DNA from: Candidatus Helarchaeota archaeon
GTDB taxonomy: Archaea > Asgardarchaeota > Lokiarchaeia > Helarchaeales > RDOG01
NCBI GenBank assembly: GCA_019058315.1
Contig: JAHPZH010000009.1
Location: 1 to 64,000, forward strand
Length of the DNA stretch: 64,000 bases
Direction of reading: 5' to 3'
A program made the translations under genes and the position numbers. Positions 7,507 through 15,689 of the stretch are shown here, piece by piece. Under the pieces are notes generated by a model. That model searched no databases, was not told where the DNA came from, and was given only the letters and a program-made list of their open reading frames with translations. Position 1 is the stretch's first letter. Each line of letters starts with the position of its first letter.

Positions 7507-10035
7507 TTATTCTTCCTTTTTGATGAAATCTTTTTTGTCTGTTTTAGAAATCGGTTTTTTACTGATTTTATTTTGTAACTCTTTGATGGTTCTTACTGCA
7601 ATAATTAACATGGCAAATGCTACCCCAATGACTGCTAAAATCCCCAAACCTATTGGAGATAACAAAAAGTCCATTGCATTCATGGTGCTCATGATTGGAA
7701 CGAACGGAATATTACCATCCCCCGTTCCTGGATCATTTGGATCCCTGCCTAGTAATATTTCATCGTAATCATTGATTCCATCACCATCTGTATCTGACAT
7801 ACGTGGATTAGTATAGTAAACATGAATTTCATCGTAGTCATTCAAGCCCTCACCATCTGTGTCATTGTTCGTCGCGTTTGTTAGATATACCATTATTTCA
7901 TCGTAATCATTCAAACCATCACTATCAGTGTCGTTATTCGTCGCATTTGTTTGATATATTAAAATTTCATTGCCATCGTTCAAACCATCATCATCCATGT
8001 CGTCATTCGTCGCATTTGTTTGATAAATTAAAATTTCATTGCCATCGTTCAAACCATCATTATCAGTGTCATTATTTGATGGATTTGTATTATAGTACCA
8101 AATTTCCTGAAGAAAAGTAAGACCATCCGAATCCAAATCATCTTCACCATTCTGTATAACTTTAATACACCTCAAGTCTCCATCATAAGCGGCAACGTAT
8201 GCAACATCTCCCGAAATTGCCACGCCCCATGCATTTCCTGAGAGGGAACAAGTGCCGATTTCAGAAGGGCTAGTCGGGTTGCTAATATTTACACACCATA
8301 AGCCTCCATTATAAGCGGCAACGTATGCAACATCTCCCGAAACTGCCACACCATATGCATCTCCTGAGAGTACACAATAGCCGATTTCAGAGGGGCTTGT
8401 CGGGTCGCTAATATTTGCAATCCGCAAGCCTTCATCATAAGCAGCAACGTATGCAACATCTCCCGAAACTGCCACGCCCCTTGCAATTCTTGAGAAAACG
8501 CCGATTTCAGAGGGGCTTGTTGGGTCGCTAATATTTACAATCCACAAGCCTGCATTATTAGCGGCAACGTATGCAACATCTCCCGAAACTTCCACGCCAT
8601 ATATATCTCCTGAGAGTACACAATAGCCGATTTCAGAGGGGCTTGTCGGGTCGCTAATATCTATACACCGCAAAACTTCCCAATCACCAAGATACGCCAC
8701 ATCCCCCGAAACTGCCACGCCCTTTGCATCTCCTGAGGAGAGATAGAAGCCGATTTCAGAGGGCTTAGTCGGGTCGCTAATATTTACACACCGCAAGTCT
8801 CCAAACTCAGCGGTAACGTATGCAACATCTCCCGAAACTGCCACGCCCCATGCATATCCTGAGAGTACACAATAGCCGATTTCAGAAGGGCTGGTCGGGT
8901 CGCTTATATCAATGCACCGCAAGTCTCCATCATAAGCGGCAACATATGCAACATCTCCCGAAACTGCCACGCCCCATGCATTTCCTGAGAGGGAACAAGC
9001 GCCGATTTCAGAGGGGTTGATAGGTTCACTTATTTTAATACACCGCAAGCCTTGGTGCCAATCAGCAATATATGCAACATCCCCTGAAACTTTTATATCC
9101 CAAGCTTGTCCTGTCGTGTTGAAAGAGGCGATTAGCGAGGGATTAGTTGGATCGCTAATATTAATGCACTGTAACCCTTGAAACTGTCCTGCAACATATG
9201 CTAGGTCTCCCGAAATTGCCACTCCTAGTGCTCCTCCCCAACTGTTGTTAAAACCCAGTAGCGAGGGGCTGGTCGGGTCGCTTATATTTATACATACTAC
9301 ACCTTGAACGTCATCAGCAAGGTATACCACATCCCCGGAGACTGCAACTCTTCGGACGTATCCTGTAGTATTGTAGTCCCCTATTTCAGAGGGGTTGCTC
9401 GGGTCTGTAATATTTATACACCGTAAACCTTGAGAATACGCAGCAACATATGCGACATCTCCCGAAACTGCCACACCCCATGCGTTTACAGAAGAGCAAG
9501 AGCCTATTTGAGAGGGATTAGTCGGGTCGGAAATATTAACACATCGTAAAGCATCCCAATCGGCAAGATACGCCACATCCCCCGAAACTGCAACCCCGGA
9601 ACAATTCCCTGGGTTATCATATGAACCGATCTCGGAGGGACTAGTTGGGTTGCTTATATTGATACATCGCAAGAAATAACAATCCGCAACATACGCGACG
9701 TCTCCCGCTATAACCACATCCAATGCATTTCCTGAGGTGTTATAGGAACCTATCTCAGAGGGGTTTGTTGGATCGCCAATATTTATACACCGCAAGCCCT
9801 GAGTATCGTCAGCAAGATATGCCACATCACCTGAAATTGCTAGTGCCCGTGCGTAGCCCGTTGTGTTATAAAAACCAAGCTCTGCCTCATCCGTTTCTAA
9901 TAATTGCTCAGTTGCCTTCTCGTTATTGCTGTTAATATTTGGAATTACTATGCTATTTGTCATAAAACAAGATAAAACCAGTAATGAAACAATACATGCT
10001 AGTACACTTGTGCATTTAACCAATTTACATTTCAA
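7507..10035 (-). CDS. Secreted LVIVD beta-propeller / calcium-repeat surface protein
   Basis: An 842-residue protein. Residues ~1-35 form a signal peptide (basic start, LACIVSLLVLSCF). Then 14 repeats of ~41 residues follow, each of the form GVAVSGDVAYVA..LRCINISDPTSPSEIG, the LVIVD repeat; 14 blades would make two seven-bladed propellers (inference). Residues ~625-770 hold six DxDxDGLNDxxEI units, thrombospondin type 3-like calcium-binding repeats. A C-terminal membrane helix (LGILAVIGVAFAMLIIAV) and a Lys-rich cytoplasmic tail follow. So it is a surface protein anchored by its C-terminus, probably adhesive or a receptor. Start is TTG 10035, supported by GGAGTGAT 3 nt upstream. Its repeats are visibly GC-richer than neighbouring genes, compatible with transfer or repeat homogenisation. 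Confidence 0.9.
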   Translation of the reverse strand: MKCKLVKCTSVLACIVSLLVLSCFMTNSIVIPNINSNNEKATEQLLETDEAELGFYNTTGYARALAISGDVAYLADDTQGLRCINIGDPTNPSEIGSYNTSGNALDVVIAGDVAYVADCYFLRCINISNPTSPSEIGSYDNPGNCSGVAVSGDVAYLADWDALRCVNISDPTNPSQIGSCSSVNAWGVAVSGDVAYVAAYSQGLRCINITDPSNPSEIGDYNTTGYVRRVAVSGDVVYLADDVQGVVCINISDPTSPSLLGFNNSWGGALGVAISGDLAYVAGQFQGLQCINISDPTNPSLIASFNTTGQAWDIKVSGDVAYIADWHQGLRCIKISEPINPSEIGACSLSGNAWGVAVSGDVAYVAAYDGDLRCIDISDPTSPSEIGYCVLSGYAWGVAVSGDVAYVTAEFGDLRCVNISDPTKPSEIGFYLSSGDAKGVAVSGDVAYLGDWEVLRCIDISDPTSPSEIGYCVLSGDIYGVEVSGDVAYVAANNAGLWIVNISDPTSPSEIGVFSRIARGVAVSGDVAYVAAYDEGLRIANISDPTSPSEIGYCVLSGDAYGVAVSGDVAYVAAYNGGLWCVNISNPTSPSEIGTCSLSGNAWGVAISGDVAYVAAYDGDLRCIKVIQNGEDDLDSDGLTFLQEIWYYNTNPSNNDTDNDGLNDGNEILIYQTNATNDDMDDDGLNDGNEILIYQTNATNNDTDSDGLNDYDEIMVYLTNATNNDTDGEGLNDYDEIHVYYTNPRMSDTDGDGINDYDEILLGRDPNDPGTGDGNIPFVPIMSTMNAMDFLLSPIGLGILAVIGVAFAMLIIAVRTIKELQNKISKKPISKTDKKDFIKKEE
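8160..9870 (-). repeat. LVIVD-coding tandem repeats (~125 bp period)
   Basis: Fourteen in-frame units of 117-129 bp. Units in 8160-9040 are much more alike at nucleotide level (shared GCAACATCTCCCGAAACTGC on the plus strand) than those in 9040-9870, so the C-terminal-side blades expanded or were homogenised more recently. Confidence 0.9.
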
Positions 10036-10038
10036 TAG

Positions 10039-10046
10039 ATCACTCC
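10039..10046 (-). promoter_or_regulatory. Ribosome-binding site GGAGTGAT before TTG start
   Basis: GGAGTGAT, one base short of the archaeal consensus GGAGGTGAT, lies 3 nt before TTG 10035 (7 nt measured from GGAG), fixing the start of the beta-propeller protein. Confidence 0.6.
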
Positions 10047-10270
10047 CTAAAGTGATGAATTGTAAAGCAAAAAGATATTATATTTGTAAATTAAGAAAAA
10101 TCCTTTTAAAATTATCTATATAAAAATGAGAAAACGATTCATTTATGAAATTCATGTAGATGATAGAATCTTAACTTTAGAGAGAAAGTATTAAATTATT
10201 GGTATTTAAAGTCCAGAAAGTCTACTAAAAGGATTGAAAATCTTATTAAATTGCCCGAAAGGATAATACT

Positions 10271-10288
10271 ATTAACAAACATTTCAAA
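10271..10288 (+). repeat. Inverted copy of the methyltransferase-promoter repeat
   Basis: ATTAACAAACATTTCAAA is the reverse complement, with one mismatch, of the 18-bp unit repeated at 7207-7274. It sits in the spacer between the beta-propeller gene and the 274-residue endonuclease gene. Confidence 0.55.
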
Positions 10289-10330
10289 AAAAGTCATTAA
10301 ATGAATTATTTTTTCTATTTTTATATAGAT

Positions 10331-11155
10331 TTATTTCTTATTTACCCTCTTTTTTGCCCAATATCCTCTTGGTGGTTTTTTAAGACCAAATTTTTTGCAT
10401 CTTTTTTCAATAGTTTTACTAGAGACTCCAAACATTTTAGCAATTTTAGTTGATGGAATTTCCCATACAAGCTTTTTAAGTTGTTCTTTAGAAATTTCAA
10501 ATTTTTTTTTGCCTGTATTTTTTTTACTTGCTTCTATTGCACGTTTGACCCGTTCTTCTTTAGTACAAAAATGTCGTCTTTTTCGCGGTAAACTATTTTT
10601 ATAATTTTTCATCATCTCGTTAAATAATTCCGCTCCTAGAGTTAAATAATATCTCTCACCATGGATTTCTCTCTGATCAATAATACTTACATCTTTGTTA
10701 TGTGTAATATTAAATGGTAAATTGAAACTTTCCTTAATTTGTTTTAAGAATATTTTACTTCCCGAACAAATCTTGGTCGTATTTTGTTGTCCATCACCAT
10801 CAAAATAGCCCAATAAAAATGCTAAATAGAATTCTTTTCGTTTAAAATTAGGTAACTCTATTTTTTTTGACTTCCTTGGCACAATCCCATGATTTATAAG
10901 ATCTTTAGTTAATTTCTTATTTCTTATACATAAGCGTACCATTTTTTCTTGAAATATTTTATTTTTTTCAAATGCATTTAAGCTTTTAATTAACGAATCA
11001 ATGATTTGTTCATCTTTTTTATCCACAGCAACTTGAAGTCGGTAACTTTTTGGTCTTCTTTTTTCAGTATTTATATTTCCATCAGCATAAAGAAAACCAA
11101 GCCAATATGCTTTCTCTTTATTGTCAATATTTTCAAAATAATTTTCAGTAATCAT
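10331..11155 (-). CDS. Stand-alone LAGLIDADG homing endonuclease
   Basis: A 274-residue protein: LAGLIDADG motif 1 AYWLGFLYADG (16-26), motif 2 AFLLGYFDGDG (112-122), the linker SLPRKRRHFCT, and a C-terminal helix-turn-helix (STKIAKMFGVSSKTIEKRC) with a basic tail RGYWAKKR. It aligns end to end with residues ~350-617 of the protein at 3-1862, which has an extra N-terminal coiled coil. Asp/Glu in both motifs are kept, so it is probably active. ATG at 11155. It points toward its paralog, and the two bound the accessory segment. Two GCGC-centred palindromes lie upstream. No intron or intein host is visible, so it is a free-standing mobile gene. Confidence 0.88.
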   Translation of the reverse strand: MITENYFENIDNKEKAYWLGFLYADGNINTEKRRPKSYRLQVAVDKKDEQIIDSLIKSLNAFEKNKIFQEKMVRLCIRNKKLTKDLINHGIVPRKSKKIELPNFKRKEFYLAFLLGYFDGDGQQNTTKICSGSKIFLKQIKESFNLPFNITHNKDVSIIDQREIHGERYYLTLGAELFNEMMKNYKNSLPRKRRHFCTKEERVKRAIEASKKNTGKKKFEISKEQLKKLVWEIPSTKIAKMFGVSSKTIEKRCKKFGLKKPPRGYWAKKRVNKK

Positions 11156-11562
11156 TCTGGACCTTTTTTTACATGCTTCTGGCTCTTAATATCAGTATAT
11201 ATTATAAAATGCGCACTATATATGTTTTTAATTTATAAATGAAACAGATTTGCGCAAAATAATAAATTAAATTTTTTGAAGTAAGAAATTTGCGCAAATT
11301 TATAGGAAATTAGCTATTATACTCACTTTTATTTAATAAATGAGTTAAAAAATAATTATTATATGAAGGGTAAAATTACCAAAGAATAAGGAATTAGACT
11401 AGAAAAAGCGATTTAAGAATTTTTTTTAATTTAAGGAAAGAACAAAATTAAATCAGATTATTACTTATTAACTTGAGCAAATTTAGAAATAGATACACAT
11501 AAACTAAGTAATAGACAACTTAAAATCTAAATTATTCATTATATATTATTTTAAAAAATTAA
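11156..11562. other. Gene-free spacer with two TTTGCGCAAA palindromes
   Basis: No gene. A 10-bp palindrome TTTGCGCAAA is at 11249-11258 and a 16-bp perfect palindrome AAATTTGCGCAAATTT at 11286-11301, 43 bp centre to centre, with a partial TGCGCA site near 11209. They lie ~50-150 bp before the endonuclease start: likely binding sites of a dimeric regulator. Confidence 0.6.
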
Positions 11563-11649
11563 TGGCGCTAAGGGTGAGATTTGAACTCACGCTCCCTTAC
11601 GGGAAAAGGATTAGCAATCCTTCGCCTTAACCAACTTGGCTACCTTAGC
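11563..11649 (-). tRNA. tRNA-Ser(GCU)
   Basis: Minus strand: acceptor GCTAAGG/CCTTAGC, anticodon arm AAGGA-TTGCTAA-TCCTT (anticodon GCU), long variable arm TTCCCGTAAGGGAG typical of class II tRNA, T arm GTGAG-TTCAAAT-CTCAC, discriminator G, and encoded CCA (11563-11565). No intron. Confidence 0.96.
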
Positions 11650-11699
11650 TTTTTTTGTAAATCAATTATACAATCCAAACAGTATTTTTAATATCTTTT

Positions 11700-12013
11700 T
11701 CATAAGTGCGGCTACCCAAAATTCGATGGTCATCCTATATACCGTTTCCAAAACCTGGTCTCAAAGCCGTTGACCTTGAGCATTCAACCTTAGACCTTAC
11801 GCTGCTCTCTCCCGAGCCTCGCTGGGTTCGATCATTAAATATAGTAGGGAACTTTCCTACGAAAGTCCCTCTATAACGGAGAATTCCAAGGGCGGCATCT
11901 CATTGCCATGGAATCAGTCGTATATATATTCAGAATCATCTCCAATCGGCTTCGGTCCATCCTATAGAGCACTTATGGCAAAGAAAGGCCCTAGCTTTCA
12001 ACCTAGTAACCGC
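11700..12013 (-). ncRNA. Signal recognition particle (7S) RNA
   Basis: The minus strand contains the SRP helix 8 signature: CCAGCGAGGCTCGGGAGA followed by GAGCAGCGTAAGG, i.e. the CCAG...AGG.C-tetraloop-G..AGCAGC arrangement with a GGGA tetraloop. Just before it GGGACTTTCGTAGG...TTCCC forms a helix 6-like hairpin. The ends can pair: GCGGTTAC at 12006-12013 with GTAGCCGC at 11708-11715. Length ~310 nt is typical of archaeal 7S RNA. An alternative pairing (CATAAGTGC at 11969-11977 with 11701-11709) leaves the exact ends open. RNase P RNA was considered and fits less well. Confidence 0.8.
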
Positions 12014-12030
12014 AAGATTATTGTTATTTT

Positions 12031-12040
12031 TAAATTATAA
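12031..12040 (-). promoter_or_regulatory. TATA box of the SRP RNA gene
   Basis: TTATAATTTA on the minus strand, centred ~23 nt upstream of the inferred RNA 5' end at 12013, the distance expected for an archaeal TBP site. Confidence 0.5.
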
Positions 12041-12138
12041 AAATTTTTGCAATTTAATTATATTAAATTTACAACTCAAACTAATACATTGTTAATATTT
12101 AAGTTGGAGTTATTTAAAACAAAAATTTAATATTATAT

Positions 12139-13071
12139 TTATGAAATTTTTTCCATTAATTCGCAAAATTTACAAATCTCTGAAGAAGTTGGTTCATTAC
12201 ATTTAATACAAGCCTTAAAACTATCAAATTTTTGGAGATCAGCTTGATTTTTCATAAAAATTTGATCATAAAATTTTAACAAATTAAATTTTACTGATGG
12301 ATTCTTTTGTTCTAATATACTCATCACTGTTTTGATATTCCTTCGCATAGATTCAGAAGCATATGGACACTCAATTGAATGAATTGGCAAATTTTTATAA
12401 TAGGCATATAAAGTTATTTCTTTTTCTGGAATTTCACGGAATGGTTTAATTCTAGGAACAAAATGAGGATGTTTTTCATATGGAATAGGATCATATCGCA
12501 ATAAACGAGTAATATCGCTTCTAGTTATATTCATTAAGATTGTTTCAGCCTCGTCATCAAGATTATGAGCAGTGGCTAATTTTTTTGCGCCTAATTCTTT
12601 TGCAGTATTATTTAATGCCCTACGTCTTAGAACTCCACAGTAAGAACAAGCCTTTGTCTCCAAATCCCCTTTTTTTATAAGAATTTTGACAATTTCATCT
12701 AAAGTAAATCCATATAATTCTTTAAAAGTAACAAGATTATAATTAAGATTCAAATTTTCTACTATTTGATCAACAATTTTAATACTATCTTCCCTATATT
12801 TTTCAATCCCTTCGTCTACTGTAATAATATCTATTGAAAAGTTTTTATGTTCTCTTTGCATCTTGTCCATAATATAAAGCAATGTTACGCTATCTTTACC
12901 TCCTGAAAGTCCGTATGCTATCTTATCATTTTTGCTAACCATCTTGTATTTTGTAATAGTTTTAGCTACTTTTCTTTCAATTGATTTACAAAAACATTTT
13001 TTACATAATTTTTGTCCTGAATATTTCCGATTATAAACGGCTGTTTTTTCTTTACAATTTGAGCAAATCAT
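12139..13071 (-). CDS. tRNA 2-thiolation protein (NcsA/Ctu1/TtuA family)
   Basis: A 310-residue PP-loop ATPase. It begins with a Cys4 zinc finger (C3, C6, C23, C26), then the adenylation loop SGGKDS (56-61), HNLDDEAET, the CSYCG pair characteristic of the Fe-S/thiolation type, and a C-terminal CIKC...CKFC zinc finger. Known members activate the wobble uridine (or U54) of tRNA by adenylation and insert sulfur, using ubiquitin-like sulfur carriers in archaea. Length and zinc-finger layout match. ATG at 13071. It is 17 bp downstream of the site-2 protease gene on the same strand, so possibly co-transcribed. Which uridine it modifies cannot be decided from sequence alone. Confidence 0.92.
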   Translation of the reverse strand: MICSNCKEKTAVYNRKYSGQKLCKKCFCKSIERKVAKTITKYKMVSKNDKIAYGLSGGKDSVTLLYIMDKMQREHKNFSIDIITVDEGIEKYREDSIKIVDQIVENLNLNYNLVTFKELYGFTLDEIVKILIKKGDLETKACSYCGVLRRRALNNTAKELGAKKLATAHNLDDEAETILMNITRSDITRLLRYDPIPYEKHPHFVPRIKPFREIPEKEITLYAYYKNLPIHSIECPYASESMRRNIKTVMSILEQKNPSVKFNLLKFYDQIFMKNQADLQKFDSFKACIKCNEPTSSEICKFCELMEKIS

Positions 13072-13088
13072 AGATTATTATTCCTTAT

Positions 13089-14456
13089 TTAACCTAAAAA
13101 AACACTTAAATCAAAGTTACCTGTTATCATGTTTAATACAGTTATAAAGATACTACCTAAAAACAAAAATATTGAGTATATTCTTACTATATTAATAATT
13201 ATATCTGCTTTAGTATATTTTCTTTTCTTATTATTATTTTTTGAATTTAAATCATCAGAATTATTAGTCATATCTTTTTGAGTTTTTGTTAACTTATTGA
13301 CTAAAGTTACCCAAAGTTTATCTCCATCAAATAAAGGAATCGGCATTAAATTAAATAATGCGACTCCTAACGAAAGAATAAAAACCCATGAAATTGTTTT
13401 GATGATTGAAAAATAAAATATTGGGCCTAGCCAAGAAACCATGAATCCTAAAAATCCATCTGCTGGATAATGGTTCGAAATACTCACTCCTAACGCACCT
13501 CTATTATTTTTAATGACTTCATCTCTATTAGGAAGAATATTGTTTGAAGAATTTTTAGGAAATATTTCAATAGGTAAAGGTTGTCCAAAGTAATAATTAT
13601 ATACCCAAGTTTTAACCGGATAAAGCTGTAATATCATGGTTTCTAACGGTGAGTCTGTAATAATCCTTAAAGTTTGATTTGGTTTTGTATTCCACATATA
13701 TAAGGTCAACCAATTAGTATCCAAAATAGGGGTTTCATTTATAGCTCTAATTACGGAGCCTGGAGATAAATACCCCATAGTTGGTCCTAAACTAACATCT
13801 TGTATCAATACCCCTGAAGGTGTAGAAGAGTAAAATGGACTTAGAAAAATATTTGCATTTATGAATATCGTAAAAGTAAAAAATCCTACCATTAAATTAG
13901 CAAAAGACCCCGCAGAGAAAACTCTCATTTGGGATTTTGCGCTTTTCTTTTGAAGCTGTTTTTCATCAACTTCAACAAAAGCTCCAAATAAAACTAAAAA
14001 CATTAGAAAACCTGAAGATTTTAATTTAATTTTATCAATTCTTGCTGCAATTCCGTGTGCAAGCTCATGGGAAACCATAATTATAATGAGAGGGATTATA
14101 ATTTGTAGTAAAGTTTCCCCTCCAACTGTAACCCCTGGGATTAAAGGGAGGACTGCGTTTATTTCAGCTGCAGAAGGTGAAAGTAACATAATGAAATTAT
14201 AGGTGAGAAACCCTACTATTAAAACCATACCAATTATTCCTGCTCCTATTCCCACATTCCAAATTTTTTTCCATAGATTCGGAGCTTTTCTGGCTATTCT
14301 ATCAATAATTCTGTTAAACTTTCTGGTTTTAATTAGTAATATTCCAGGTTCTATTTCCCAACCTCTTTTTTTTAAATTAAATAATTTATTTAAAATATAA
14401 AGACAAGTCCAGAAAACTAGCATAAATATTAAAACTATAAAAATTTGAGTTTGCAT
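13089..14456 (-). CDS. Site-2 protease-type membrane metallopeptidase (M50)
   Basis: A 455-residue protein with several membrane helices. The zinc motif HELAH lies at 130-134 inside a hydrophobic helix, and the second motif NLMPIPLFDGDKL (~375-386) provides the third ligand Asp, both diagnostic of intramembrane S2P peptidases. Between them a PDZ-like extracytoplasmic segment (GVLIQDVS...GYLSPGSVIRAINETPI) is visible. The family cuts membrane-bound regulators or leftover signal peptides within the bilayer. Last helix ~430-450. ATG at 14456. It precedes the thiolation gene by 17 bp. Confidence 0.93.
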   Translation of the reverse strand: MQTQIFIVLIFMLVFWTCLYILNKLFNLKKRGWEIEPGILLIKTRKFNRIIDRIARKAPNLWKKIWNVGIGAGIIGMVLIVGFLTYNFIMLLSPSAAEINAVLPLIPGVTVGGETLLQIIIPLIIIMVSHELAHGIAARIDKIKLKSSGFLMFLVLFGAFVEVDEKQLQKKSAKSQMRVFSAGSFANLMVGFFTFTIFINANIFLSPFYSSTPSGVLIQDVSLGPTMGYLSPGSVIRAINETPILDTNWLTLYMWNTKPNQTLRIITDSPLETMILQLYPVKTWVYNYYFGQPLPIEIFPKNSSNNILPNRDEVIKNNRGALGVSISNHYPADGFLGFMVSWLGPIFYFSIIKTISWVFILSLGVALFNLMPIPLFDGDKLWVTLVNKLTKTQKDMTNNSDDLNSKNNNKKRKYTKADIIINIVRIYSIFLFLGSIFITVLNMITGNFDLSVFLG

Positions 14457-14657
14457 ACTTATTGGTTGAAGTTGAAAAACATTCAGCTCTTCTCACGCTC
14501 AAAAAGATAAAATAATTTTTTATTTACATATTCTCTTGAAAATATAACTATTAAATAAGAAGAAATTTATTTAAATTATACACGCTTTCTTATAAAAAGA
14601 AAATTTGTTATAGAATAATAACTTAATATTATTTTGATAAGAAAAATTTATAATTAT

Positions 14658-14732
14658 GGACTCGTAGCCTAGCATGGATAAGGCACTGGCCTTCGGAGCC
14701 AGGTATCGAGGGTTCAAATCCCCCCGAGTCCA
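14658..14732 (+). tRNA. tRNA-Arg(UCG)
   Basis: Acceptor GGACTCG/CGAGTCC; anticodon arm CTGGC-CTTCGGA-GCCAG (anticodon UCG); T loop TTCAAAT; discriminator A; no encoded CCA. No intron. One A-C mismatch in the T stem. A CTTTTT tract follows directly, a likely terminator. Confidence 0.94.
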
Positions 14733-14835
14733 CTTTTTCTATTAAACTTTCAAATAATTTTATTTATTCAATGAAATATAATCCAATTTATATTTCATTT
14801 AATAAATCATGTTTATTATATTGAAAAGAAATAAG

Positions 14836-15029
14836 TGGTCCTCCGGGCCGGAATTCCTTACTGATAAAGTATATATCAACAGTTCGGACCAGCGATCCCT
14901 GGGTATCTGTTGATAAGGCTGGCATGATTTCATCAATAGAATTTCTTTCTTTTTCTATCATGCAATAATATCTACAGCCCAGTGCTCTACCAGATTTCTC
15001 AGCGAAAAACGCTTCTAAGCTACCGGAGG
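14836..15029 (-). tRNA. tRNA-Tyr(GUA) with three introns
   Basis: Minus strand. Acceptor CCTCCGG/CCGGAGG with C1-G72, the archaeal Tyr identity pair; discriminator A and encoded CCA. Exons: CCTCCGGTAGCTTAG; CTGGTAGAGCACTGGGCTGTAG; ACCCAGGGATCGCTGG+TCCGAA; TCCGGCCCGGAGGA. Introns by my reading: D loop 14994-15014 (21 nt, hairpin AGCG/CGCT), anticodon loop 37/38 at 14905-14971 (67 nt, helix GCATGAT/ATCATGC), and T loop 14853-14882 (30 nt, helix TGATA/TATCA). Removing them leaves exactly 73 nt with intact stems. The T loop reads TCCGAAT, with C at position 55. Boundaries may shift by one or two bases. Confidence 0.88.
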
Positions 15030-15170
15030 ACTTATTATTATAATCTTAGTAATTGAAATTTTTAAATTAAACTATTGATTGGTTAAAAGGCGGTGAAGAA
15101 AATTTAAATAGCATAAATCATTTTTAAAAAGTAAAATAGTATTATCAATAAGAAAATAATAAAAAATCAT

Positions 15171-15292
15171 GCCTCTGTAGTGTAGAAGGATCTTAAATGA
15201 GGTCTTGCATATTTCGGCTTATCATCTGGGACTGTCAATGAATTTACAACAGAACTCCCAGGACCCGGATTCAAATTCCGGCAGGGGCGCCA
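15171..15292 (+). tRNA. tRNA-Asp(GUC) with two introns
   Basis: Acceptor GCCTCTG/CAGGGGC, discriminator G, encoded CCA. A D-loop insertion follows TGTAG (about 15186-15214); the anticodon arm TGGGA-CTGTCA...C-TCCCA (anticodon GUC) holds a 17-nt intron at 15238-15254 in the standard 37/38 position. T arm CCGGA-TTCAAAT-TCCGG. About 73 nt remain after removal. Confidence 0.9.
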
Positions 15293-15316
15293 AAATAAAT
15301 CTTAAAATATAAATAA

Positions 15317-15393
15317 GGGCTCGTAGCTCAGGATGGTAGAGCACCGGGCTTTTAACCCGATGGTCGCGGGTTCAAATCCCGTCGAGCCCGCCA
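15317..15393 (+). tRNA. tRNA-Lys(UUU)
   Basis: Acceptor GGGCTCG/CGAGCCC, D arm GCTC...GAGC, anticodon arm CCGGG-CTTTTAA-CCCGA (anticodon UUU, one C-A mismatch at 27-43), T arm GCGGG-TTCAAAT-CCCGT, discriminator G and encoded CCA. No intron. Confidence 0.95.
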
Positions 15394-15459
15394 TTTTATT
15401 TATCCTATATGATAATAATTTTTAAAAAATTTATAATTGAAAAAAATTAAAAACAAAAA

Positions 15460-15516
15460 TTTTATAGTATAGTTAAGCCAAAATAGGGTCATGGGTTTAA
15501 ATTTCGTTAAGCCCGT
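15460..15516 (+). pseudogene. Decayed 3' half of a tRNA-Lys-like gene
   Basis: 15486-15518 aligns without gaps to the last 33 bases of tRNA-Lys (15361-15393) at 23 positions; nine of the ten differences are C to T or G to A. It keeps GGGTTTAAATTTCG and AAGCCCG in T-arm and acceptor positions. The 5' half (15460-15485) is barely recognisable. Probably a relic of a tandem tRNA duplication. Confidence 0.55.
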
Positions 15517-15519
15517 TAT

Positions 15520-15653
15520 GCCGAGGTAGCTTAGAGGCATAGTTCAAGCTATGTCGAGAAAATCGGGAGATATTCAAACCCGTTAGCGCTGGACTGAAGG
15601 CAAAAACGTCTGAAATCCAGTTGTCGTGAGTTCAAATCTCACCCTCGGCGCCA
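15520..15653 (+). tRNA. tRNA-Phe(GAA) with two introns
   Basis: Acceptor GCCGAGG/CCTCGGC, encoded CCA. The anticodon arm CTGGA-CTGAAG...A-TCCAG (anticodon GAA) has a 15-nt intron at 15600-15614. The D loop holds ~43 nt (about 15535-15577) that contain a hairpin GCATAG/CTATGT; exact borders are unclear because the usual GG of the D loop is hard to place. T arm GTGAG-TTCAAAT-CTCAC. The short variable loop excludes Ser/Leu. Discriminator G is unusual for Phe, which normally has A. Confidence 0.82.
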
Positions 15654-15689
15654 AATCCTCTAATTTTAGAAAAATTCAGATTTTGCCAA

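Noticed and set aside
8289..9020. ORFs opposite or out of frame within the propeller gene
   Set aside because: They exist only because the repeats keep alternative frames open; their translations have no sensible composition.
11700..12013. RNase P RNA
   Set aside because: The SRP helix 8 pattern with AGCAGC and the tetraloop fits clearly; the P4 signature of RNase P RNA (GGAAAGTCC plus its partner) is not present in the right arrangement.
15520..15653. tRNA-Ser(UGA) or tRNA-Leu instead of tRNA-Phe, because of the G discriminator
   Set aside because: The variable loop is short, and standard removal of a 37/38 intron gives anticodon GAA.
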